Shown: positions 56,901-64,000 of the stretch, piece by piece
Position numbering within the stretch: position 1 is the first letter of the stretch
Layout: each line of letters starts with the position of its first letter
DNA from: Symbiodinium natans
Lineage: Eukaryota > Sar > Dinophyceae > Suessiales > Symbiodiniaceae
NCBI GenBank assembly: GCA_905221605.1
Contig: CAJNDS010002293.1
Span: 358,501 to 422,500 of the forward strand
Direction: 5' to 3'
Length of the DNA: 64,000 bases
The notes under the pieces: model-generated
Database searches by the model: none
What the model was told of the DNA's origin: nothing
Seen by the model: the letters and a program-made list of their open reading frames with translations, nothing else
Made by a program: the position numbers and the translations under genes

Positions 56901-59900
56901 ACCAAATCTTGGTCGACGTTTCAAGTGTAGAAGTCCTTTTCGACCAAATCATGGTTTCAAGATTAGAAGGCCTTTTCGACCAAATCATGGTTTCAAGTTT
57001 AGAAGGTTTTTTCGATCAAATCATGGATTCAAGTTGAGAAGGCCTTTTCGACCAAATCATGGTTTCAAGTTGAGAAGATTTTTCAACCAAGTCATGGTTT
57101 CAAGTTTAGAAGGTCTTTTCGACCAAATCATGGTTTCAAGTTGAGAAGGTCTTTTCGACCAAACCATGGTTTCAAGTTTAGAAGGCCTTTTCGACCAAAT
57201 CATGATTTCAAATTGAGAAGTTCTTCTCGGCCAAATCATGATTTCAAAATTAGAAGGCCTTTTCGACCAAATCATGGTTTCAAGTTTGGAAGATCTTTTC
57301 GATCAAATCATGGTTTCAAGTTTAGAAGGCTTTTTCGATCAAATCATGATTTCAGGTTGAGAAGGCCTTTTGGAGCAAATCTTGGTTTCTAATTTAGAAG
57401 GCGTTTTCGACCAAATCATGAATTCAAATTGAGAAGGTCTTTTCGACCAAATCATGGTTTCAAGTTGAGAAGGCCTTTTCGACCAAATCATGGTTTCAAG
57501 TCTAGAAGGCCTACTCGACCAATTCATGGTTTTAAAATTTAAGGCTTTTCGACCAAATCATGGTTTCAAGATTAGAAGGTCTTCTTGAACAAAACGTGCT
57601 TTCAAATTTAGAATATTTTTTCGACCAAATCATGGTTTCAAATTTGAAAGACCTTTTCGACCAAATCATGAATTCAAGTTTAGAAGGTCTTTTCGACCAA
57701 GTCATGGTTTCAGGTTTAGAAGGTCTTTTCGATCGAAGCATGATTTCAAATTTAGAAGATCTTTTCGACCAAATCATGATTTCAAGATTGGAGGGCCTTT
57801 TCGACCAAATATGGTTTCAAATTTAGAAAGCCTTGTCGACCAAATCATGGTTTCAAATTTGGAAGATCGTTTCGACCAAATCATGATTTCAAATTTTGAA
57901 GGCTTTTTCGACCAAATCTTGGTTTCTAATTTAGAAGGCTAATTTCGACCAAATCATGGTTTCAAAATTAGAAGGTCTTTTTGACCAAGTCATGGTTTCA
58001 GGTTTAGAAGGTCTTTTCGACCAAATCATGATTTCAACCAAATCATTAACGACGTTTCAAGTTTAGAAGATCTTTTCGACCAAATCATGGCTTCAAGTTT
58101 GGAAGGTCTTTTCGACCAAAATATGGTTTCAAATTTAGAAGGCTTTTACGTCCAAGTCATGACTTCAAGTTTAGAAGGTCGTTTCGACCAAATCATGCTT
58201 TCAAATTTAGAAGGCCTTTTCGACCAAATCATGGTTTCAAGATTAGAAGGTCTTGTCGACCAAATCATGGTTTCAAGTTTGGAAGATCTTTTCGACCAAA
58301 TCATGGATTCAAGTTTAGAAGGCCTTTTCGATCAAATCATATTTCAAGTTGAGACGGTCTTTTCGACCAAATCATGGTTTCAAGTTTAGAAGGCCTTGTC
58401 GACCAAATCATGATTTCAAGTTTAGAAGGTCTTTTCGACCAAATCATGGTTTCAAGTTCAGAAGGCTTTTTCGACCAAATCATGGTTTCAAGTTTAGTAG
58501 GCCTTTTCGATCAAATCATGGTTTCAAGTTTTAGGTCTTCTCGACCAAATCATGGTTTTCGACCCAATCATGGTTTGAAGCTGAGAAGGTCTTTTCGACC
58601 AAATCATGGTTTCAAGTTGAGAAGGCCTTTTCGACCAAATCATGGTTTCAAGTTTAGAAGGTCTTTTCGACCAAATCATGAATTCAAGTTTAGAAAAGGT
58701 TAGAGGCCTTTTCTACCAAATCATGGTTTCAAGTTGAAAAGGTTTTTTCAACCAAATCATGAATTCAAGTTGAGAAGGTCTTTTCGACCAAATCATGAAA
58801 TCACATTTAGAAGGCCTGGATCATGGTTTCAAGTTTAGAAGGGCCTTTTCGACCAAATCATGATTTCAAGTTTAGAAGGCCTTTTCGATCAAATCATGGT
58901 TTCAAGTTTAGAAGGCCTTTAAATTATGGTTTCAAGTCTAAAAGGCCTTTTCGACCAAATCATGGTTTCAAGTTGAGAAGGTCTTTTCGACCAAATCATG
59001 GTTTCAAGTTTAGAAGACTTTGTCGACCAAATCATGATTTCAAGTTTAGAAGGAATTTTCGACCAAATCTTGGTTTCTAATTTAGAAGGTCTTTTCGATC
59101 AAATCATGGTTTCAAGCTTAGAAGGCCTTTTGGCCAAATCACGGTTTCAAGTTTAGAAGGCTTTTCGACCAAATCATGGTTTCAAGTCTAGGAGGTTTTT
59201 TCGACCATTTCATGGTTTTAACTTTGAAGGCCTTTTCGACCAAGTCATGGTTTCAAGATTAGAAGGTCTTTTCGACCAAATCATGATTTCAAGTTGAGAA
59301 GGTCTTTTCGACCAAATCATGGTTTCAAGTTCAGAAGGTCTTTTCGACCGAATCATCGTTTCAAGTTTAGAAGGTCTTTTCGACCAGATCATGATTTCAA
59401 AATGAGACTGTCTTTTCGACCAAATCATGGTTTCAAAATTGGAAGACCTTTTCGACCAAATCATGAATTCAAGATGAGAAAAGGTTAGAGGCCTTTTCTA
59501 CCAAATCGTGGTTTCAAGTTGAAAAGGCGTTTTCAACCAAATCATGAATTCAAGTTGAGAAGGTCTTTTCGACCAAATCATGATGGTTTCAAGTTTGAAG
59601 GTCTTTTCGACCAAATCATGGTTTCAAGTTTAGAAGGTCCTTTCGACCAAGTCATGGTTTCAAATTTAGAAGGTCTTTTCGACCAAATCATGATTTCAAG
59701 TTTAGAAGGAATGAATGTTCGACCAAATCATGGTTTCAAGTTCAGAAGGCCTTTTCGACCAAATCATGGTTTCAAGTTTGGAAGACCTTTTCGACCAAAT
59801 CATGGTTTCAAGTTTAGAAGGCTTTTTCGACCAAATCATGATTTCAAGTTGAGAAGATCTTGTTGACCAAATCATGGTTTTTGATCAAATCATGGAATCA

Positions 59901-60097
59901 AGTTGAGAAGGTCTTTTCGGCCAAATCATGGTTTCAAGTTTAGAAGGCCTTTTCGGTCAAATCATGGTTTCAAGTTTAGAAGGTCTTTTCGACCAAATCA
60001 TGGTTTCAAGTTGAGAATGTCTTTTCGATCAAACCATGGTTTCAAGTTTAGAAGATTTTTTCGACCAAATCTTGGTCGACGTTTAGAAGGCCTCCTC
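41907..60097. repeat. 36-bp satellite B, block 4 (over 18 kb)
   Basis: Same monomer, about 500 units without a foreign interruption. The start parallels 27989 onward at a constant offset of 13,918 bp for about 0.9 kb. Other internal parallels are near offsets 1171 (47.4-48.3 with 48.6-49.5 kb), about 6.05 kb (46.2-47.4 with 52.2-53.4 kb) and about 6.6-6.9 kb (50.1-51.2 with 57.0-57.8 kb). It ends at GTTTAGAAGGCCTCCTC. Confidence 0.97.
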
Positions 60098-60540
60098 AGG
60101 CTTTGGGAGGTTTAGGGATCCTTGGGGCCTGGGCTTATGGTTGGGGATTTCGGGTTGAGGGTTTGGGAGGTTTTTGGGCTTTCTTCGGGAGACTTTGTCG
60201 GATTTGGGAGTTGAAGGGGTTAGGGTTGAGGGTTGGGGTTTAGAGTTTGGGCTGAGGTTTAGAGTTTTAGGGCTGCGGGGTTGAGGGCTCTAGGGTTATG
60301 GGGTGTTGGGTTTTGGGGTTTTGGATCTTTGTCGGTTTTTTTTATAATCTCTCTCTCTCTTGTATTATTATGTTTTTTTTTTTTTTTGGGGGGGGGGGTG
60401 GTTAGGTTTTGTACGGCGTTTGGGGTTTGTAGGTGTTAAGGTCGGGTGTAGGGCTGAGGTTGTTCAGGTTTGGGGTTTGGGGTTTGGAGTTGTTAAGTTA
60501 TGGGGTTTGGGGTTCGTTGTTCGGCTTTAGGGGGGAACTG
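60098..60540. other. G/T-rich degenerate telomere-like sequence with T15-G11 run
   Basis: Scattered GGGTTTAGG and GGGTTGAGG motifs and a T15 run followed by G11 at 60373-60398. No gene is seen. Confidence 0.5.
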
Positions 60541-60720
60541 AGGCACCAGATTTCAGTAACCCTATCCGAAAGACTGCAAGCCAGTAGGCCACAGCCCCCT
60601 GCATGCACGTCCAGTCTCAATATGAGCCCTAGTTCGACCAAAAGACGTAACGAACCTCCTAAAACCCCAAAAAAACCCTTAAATCAAGAGCCTACAAAGC
60701 CACATGAACACTACCTTGGA
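60541..60720. other. Mixed-composition spacer
   Basis: Non-repetitive sequence between the G/T-rich and C-rich telomere-like tracts. A plus-strand open stretch runs through it but is mostly made of flanking repeat translation. No domain is seen. Confidence 0.35.
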
Positions 60721-60917
60721 CCCCAAACCCTAAACCCCAAACCCTCAACCCTAGACCTCCACCTCGCAATCCCCAAACCTCATCCCCAAACCCCAAACGC
60801 CCCGAACCCTAAACCCCAAACCGCCAACCCAAAACCCAAACTCTAAACCCCAAGCCCTAAACCCCAACCCCTAATCCCCAAACCCCCTAAACCCTAAACC
60901 CTAAACCCTGAACCCTG
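60721..60917 (-). repeat. Degenerate CCCTAAA array (C-rich strand plus)
   Basis: CCCCAAACCCTAAACC-type units, ending in three clean CCCTAAA and CCCTGAACCCTGG. Confidence 0.8.
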
Positions 60918-60920
60918 GTG

Positions 60921-61012
60921 AGCCCCAAAAGTGCCGGGACACCAAGCACCGCTTCCCGGCATCCCGGAGCTCGAGGGCCTCGGCCGCCGCGAGAAACTCC
61001 TCCGTGTAGGGT
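60921..61012 (-). other. Exon-like GC-rich island (minus strand)
   Basis: About 90 bp of unique GC-rich sequence between oppositely oriented telomere-like arrays. The minus strand reads TEEFLAAAEALELRDAGKR and then CLVSRHFWGS, with nearly all codon third positions G or C. The plus strand gives Pro/Arg/Ser-rich translations. It could be a short exon whose introns are telomere-like repeat, or a chance frame, since GC-rich DNA has few stops. No splice site is clear. Confidence 0.3.
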
Positions 61013-61234
61013 TTAGGGTTTAGGGTTTAGGGTTTGGGGTTTGGGGTTTGGGGTTTAGGGTTTAGGGTTTAGGGTTTAGGGTTTGGGGTTTGGGGTTGGG
61101 GTTTAGGGCTTAGAGTTTGGGGTTTGGGGTTTGGGGTTTGGGGTTTAGGGTTTGGGGTTTAGGGTTTGGGGTTTGGGGTTTGGGGTTTAGGGTTTGGGGT
61201 TTGGGGTTTGGGGTTTGGGGTTTGGGGTTTGGGG
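61013..61234 (+). repeat. TTTAGGG/TTTGGGG array
   Basis: G-rich strand is plus. Four TTTAGGG units, then mixed TTTGGGG and TTTAGGG heptamers. It is in opposite orientation to 60721-60917. Confidence 0.93.
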
Positions 61235-61680
61235 GATCATGGTGTAGGAGGCTCTGGGATTGGGCTGTTTAGGTGTTGGGTTTTGGAGAGTACTCCGGCA
61301 ACATGTGAACTGCATGCTCTCAAGCTGCATGCTATGAGGTCCCAAACTTACGATATCACAAGCGGCCCGAGTTGAGATGTCTCAAGCGCCCCGCCCCACC
61401 CCCCCTCCTCCTCTCCTCCTCCCCGGCATGAGCAGCCTTTATCCTTAAGTCCTACAGGCGCTGGACCATGCAAGCCAGTCGACGCGCTTCGAAACTTTGA
61501 GCCCTAAACCTTAAAATTCTGCGACGCCCTAATTAGACACCCCTGAATCCGTATGCAATTTCTATAAACTCTACTAAACATATAAACCCTAACCCTCCCA
61601 AAATCCTGCAAACTATAAACCCTAAAAATCCCACAAAAAAAAAAAAACCTAAAGTCCCTCAATGAACCCTAAACGCTAAG
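61235..61680. other. Mixed spacer, no gene seen
   Basis: Contains a C-rich stretch (61392-61430), an A12 run near 61635 and scattered AAACCCTAA motifs from 61500 on. No convincing frame is seen. Confidence 0.35.
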
Positions 61681-61757
61681 CCCCAAGTCCCGCAGCGAGT
61701 GGGCGCCGGCCGCGCGCAGCGCGAGGGAGTCGACGCGGAGGCCGCGCGCCTTCTACT
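61681..61757 (-). other. Exon-like GC-rich island (minus strand)
   Basis: The minus strand reads KARGLRVDSLALRAAGAHS then LRDLGLS, with 25 of 26 third positions G or C. The LRAAG/LRDLG pattern resembles leucine/alanine/glycine repeats common in protist repeat proteins (weak resemblance). It is bracketed by CCCTAAA-like sequence on the left and TTTAGGG units on the right. Confidence 0.3.
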
Positions 61758-61830
61758 TAGGGTTTGAGGTTCAGGGTTTAGGGTTTAGGGTGTAGGGATT
61801 AGGGTTTAGGGTTTAGGGCTTGGGGTCGAG
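61758..61830 (+). repeat. Short TTTAGGG-type array
   Basis: Heptamers with GGTTCAGGG and GGTGTAGGG variants, G-rich on plus. Confidence 0.8.
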
Positions 61831-61886
61831 GATATACCCAGGGTTGAGGGTATCTCTAAACCCTAAAAGCAGGGTAGATCTCATTG

Positions 61887-61953
61887 TTTCTTGCGGGAGC
61901 GCCAGTTCGCTTGGTCCTGCTTTAACTCCATGAGACCTTCTTCCAGCCAGGGT
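61887..61953 (-). other. Exon-like island (minus strand) ending in a stop
   Basis: The minus strand reads WLEEGLMELKQDQANWRS then RKKQ and TGA. The charged helical composition is protein-like, but the piece is about 22 codons and has no proven splice sites or neighbours in frame. Confidence 0.25.
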
Positions 61954-61962
61954 TTAGGGCCT

Positions 61963-62196
61963 TTAGGGTTTAGAGTTTAGGGTTGAAGGTTTAGGGCCAT
62001 GAACCCTCAACTCTGTACCCAAACTCTTCCCTGACCGCTTTCTTTCGGCTGGTATCACATACCTGTGTCCCAAAACCAAAACCCTTTCTTGAAATTCTCT
62101 CCACGAGTCAGGCAAGAGCCTCCACGTCGGTCTTGAGGGCACCGAGGTTGCGAAGGCCCCCTGCAGCCTTGCACGTGGGGAACCCCATACAGACAT
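61963..62196 (-). other. Open stretch of 77 codons, doubtful
   Basis: A continuous minus-strand frame from ATG at 62194-62196. In another minus frame the same DNA reads TCKAAGGLRNLGALKTDVEA (62136-62176 region), and a related CKAAG reading appears at about 62540-62556. Which frame, if any, is used cannot be told. Telomere-like motifs flank it on both sides, and the last codons run into them. Confidence 0.2.
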
Positions 62197-62577
62197 GTTT
62201 AGGGTTTATCGGGTGGGGTTTAACTAGGGTTTAGGGTTAAAGGAGTTTAGGGTTTAAGGTCTAGGGTGTAGAATTTAGGGTTTAGGGTTGCAGGTGCTAG
62301 TGTTTGGTGTTTCTTGCAGGCCCCTCCGCCCCCAGCCCCGAAAAAACAGCTTGCAGGCCGGAAACTGCCAGACACGGAAACAGAAACCCCAGAACCCCAC
62401 CCAAAATCAGGTCCCTGGAAAGATAGGGACAGGTACCCGAAACCCCAAACCCCAAACCCCAAACCCCAAAACCGATGTGAGATTCTTCTGCACGTGTCTT
62501 GGAGGATGCTTCCGCTCGCCTCGGGGTGTGACGGGGGCCCCCGCGGCCTTACACGTACGCTTTTGCGGAGTTTGGTC
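62197..62577. other. Spacer with telomere-like motifs and a GC-rich patch
   Basis: GGGTTTAGGG motifs at about 62200-62290, CCCCAAACCCCAAACCCC at about 62440-62468, and a GC-rich patch at 62500-62560 that shares GGCCTTxCACGT with 62165-62176. No gene is supported. Confidence 0.4.
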
Positions 62578-62697
62578 ATACATATATATATATATATAGT
62601 ATATATATATGTATATATATATATAGTATATATGTATATATATAGTATATATATATATATATACACGTACAGATGGTAGCATAGATAGATAGATAGA
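62578..62697. repeat. (AT)n microsatellite followed by (ATAG)n
   Basis: ATATAT runs broken by GTATAT to about 62664, then four ATAG units at about 62680-62697. The YIYI-type open frames across it are compositional. Confidence 0.95.
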
Positions 62698-62761
62698 TCC
62701 ATGAATCGTCAAGAGATGTATGTACGAAAGACAAAGCAACACCACCTCCATTCCCAACTAA

Positions 62762-62895
62762 CCTAAACCCTGCACCCTAAACCCTGCACCCGGACCCCTA
62801 ACCCCTAACCCCTAACGCCTAAACCCTAAACCCTAGACCCTAAACACTAAACCCTAGACCCTAAACCCTAAACCCTAAACCCTAGACCCTAAACC
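62762..62895 (-). repeat. CCCTAAA array with variants
   Basis: C-rich strand is plus. Units are CCCTAAA, CCCCTAA, CCCTAGA and CCCTGCA. Confidence 0.92.
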
Positions 62896-62902
62896 AACCC
62901 GA

Positions 62903-62993
62903 AGTCCCGCTGCGCCTCAAGGCATTGTCGAAAAGCATTGCGCAGCGTCGTCTGGTCTGGAAGAGGCTCAAAGAGTGTCGCGGGCTGCTTGTG
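62903..62993 (-). other. Exon-like island, strand uncertain
   Basis: The minus strand reads QHKQPATLFEPLPDQTTLR then NAFRQCLEAQRDFGL without a stop. The plus strand in one frame reads EVPLRLKALSKSIAQRRLVW, also protein-like. Both lie between a CCCTAAA array and a G-run. Choosing between them needs transcript data. Confidence 0.25.
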
Positions 62994-63013
62994 CTGCTTT
63001 TTTTTTGTTCGGC

Positions 63014-63037
63014 GGGGGGGGGGGGGGGGGGGGGGGG
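63014..63037 (+). repeat. Poly-G run (24 G)
   Basis: An uninterrupted G24; its true length may be affected by sequencing. Confidence 0.95.
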
Positions 63038-63106
63038 CTGAGGACTCAGCCCGAAACCCCACTACGTCGTCAGTCAGTGGCTTCGGGTGTCGGCCTCTCT
63101 GTTCTC

Positions 63107-63108
<2 letters not shown>

Positions 63109-63174
<66 letters not shown>
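63109..63174 (+). repeat. (TG)n microsatellite, about 33 units
   Basis: Uninterrupted TG repeat, followed by a CT-rich tract (63176-63310) with CTCTACTCTACT units. The Cys/Val open frames through it are compositional. Confidence 0.97.
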
Positions 63175-63177
<3 letters not shown>

Positions 63178-63371
63178 CTGTCTGTCTCTCGCTCTCTTTC
63201 TTGTTCGTTCTTATTTTTGTCGTCTTTCTTGGGGCATGGCTTTATCTTCCTCCCTTCCTCTCTCTCTCCCTCTCTCTACTCTACTCTACTCTCCTCTACT
63301 CTACTCTATTTGGAGACTCACTATTTTTTGCACTTTTGTGCACAGGGCTTGGGGGTCTCGGAGCTGGACTA

Positions 63372-63445
63372 ACCCTGATCCCTAAACCCTAAACCCTACA
63401 CCCTAAACCCAAAAACCCTAAAACCTAAACCCTAATCAACCCCTC
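63372..63445 (-). repeat. CCCTAAA array with variants
   Basis: C-rich on plus: CCCTAAACCCTAAACCCTAC followed by degenerate units. Confidence 0.85.
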
Positions 63446-63542
63446 CCAGAAGGCCGGGGGTGCGCCTGGGCATCCAGAGAGGTCGCTTTGAGGGCCAACA
63501 CCCTGTTCGCCTCGGGCTCTGGGCTCGAATGCTCAACTCTCG

Positions 63543-63630
63543 GCCCTAAACCCTAAACCCTAAACCCCTAAACCCCGAAACCCTAATAAACCCTAAACCC
63601 AAACCCCAAAACCCTAAACCCTAAACCCTT
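63543..63630 (-). repeat. CCCTAAA array, left arm of a telomere-type inverted repeat
   Basis: CCCTAAACCCTAAACC at 63612-63627 is exactly complementary to 63641-63656 across a 13-nt loop. Confidence 0.9.
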
Positions 63631-63638
63631 CGGTGTAG

Positions 63639-63672
63639 GAGGTTTAGGGTTTAGGGTGTAGAGTTTGGGGGT
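63639..63672 (+). repeat. TTTAGGG array, right arm of the inverted repeat
   Basis: GGTTTAGGGTTTAGGG at 63641-63656 followed by GGTGTAGAGTTTGGGGG. Confidence 0.9.
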
Positions 63673-64000
63673 CCGTTGGCTAAAGCGCCGGGGACCCAAG
63701 TAACGTCGGCAAGATGGTCCCTAAGCCTGTTATGAGAGCCTCTGTTACTTCGAGACCCATCTGAGGATCGATTCTTACGGGGTATTCGGGTACCATAACG
63801 GATCATATTGAAAGGCTCTTCACCAGTACCGCCTTGAATCTGACACGGATAGATTTCTCAAGAAATACTTTTCTAACTGACTCTAAGTGGGGAGTATTCG
63901 GTAGCCTATCTGATGCCCCAAAGGGTTTAGGGGGATGTAGAGTACCTAGCTCCCTCATTCCCTACTAAGAACCAGTAGGTTTTCCTTTCCCGGAACGAGG
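63673..64000. other. Unique sequence, balanced composition, unidentified
   Basis: The only non-repetitive stretch of this length near the right edge. On the minus strand, frames of about 50 codons are open, but they shift relative to each other and carry stops. Third-position composition is unlike the GC-rich islands upstream. I do not recognise it. It may be cut by the window edge. Confidence 0.35.

Noticed and set aside
27989-60097. Over one hundred open frames of 60-230 codons with FRPNHGFK, GLFDQIMVSS or KRPSKLETMIWS periodicity
   Set aside because: All are translations of the 36-bp satellite in different frames. None spans unit-length changes or has non-repeat content.
62247-62757. Open frames across the (AT)n microsatellite on both strands
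   Set aside because: Tyr/Ile repeats from ATAT translation joined to unrelated flanks.
62938-63392. Three overlapping plus-strand frames of 100-144 codons
   Set aside because: They depend on poly-G and (TG)n translation (Gly and Cys/Val runs) and overlap in all three frames.

Overview
The window is eukaryotic and repeat-dominated. It is most consistent with a dinoflagellate genome, Symbiodiniaceae-like (inference): many interstitial TTTAGGG/CCCTAAA arrays (a telomere type shared with plants and reported from dinoflagellates), several very long minisatellites, a purine-rich Ty1/copia polyprotein and a LINE-type reverse transcriptase. No bacterial, viral-genome or ordinary cellular gene can be supported. 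The only convincing protein-coding genes are two retrotransposon reading frames.

Layout. 1-2440: 3' part of a non-LTR retrotransposon with a C-terminal zinc knuckle and a restriction-like-endonuclease-like region, then its probable 3' UTR. 2441-4180: degenerate telomere heptamers, copy A of a dispersed 0.2-kb module, and an AT-rich tandem repeat of 311-325 bp. 4664-8948: a C-rich 36-bp minisatellite in two blocks around a 1.7-kb island that holds a CTGCAG-based repeat and a 65-bp tandem repeat. 8949-20336: a satellite of about 145-160 bp split by a complete 10,318-bp copia element. That element has identical 223-bp LTRs, a CATAT target duplication and one intact 3111-codon frame. 20337-22710: 57-bp and 42-bp minisatellites. 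22720-25584: AT-rich repeats, a large imperfect inverted repeat and an (ATAGAT)-type microsatellite. 25585-27958: telomere array, module copy B with a perfect hairpin, a 66/76-bp alternating minisatellite and a GGGGCT tract. 27989-60097: a second, unrelated 36-bp satellite filling about 30 kb, with higher-order duplications. It is interrupted by two related telomere-like arrays (the second contains a 100-N assembly gap) and a second copy of the G-rich tract. 60098-64000: telomere-like arrays in both orientations with simple repeats and short GC-rich islands, some of which look like minus-strand exons.

How it fits together. The region looks like a subtelomeric or heterochromatic repeat field in which telomeric heptamers recur at satellite junctions and beside the LINE end. 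The copia element is the most recent visible event: identical LTRs, full-length frame and clean target duplication inside an older satellite. Its polyprotein is unusually large, because it adds membrane segments before gag, a SAP-like motif before integrase, and a membrane/coiled-coil tail after RNase H. The very long open frames inside the minisatellites follow from repeat periods divisible by three and are not annotated as genes.
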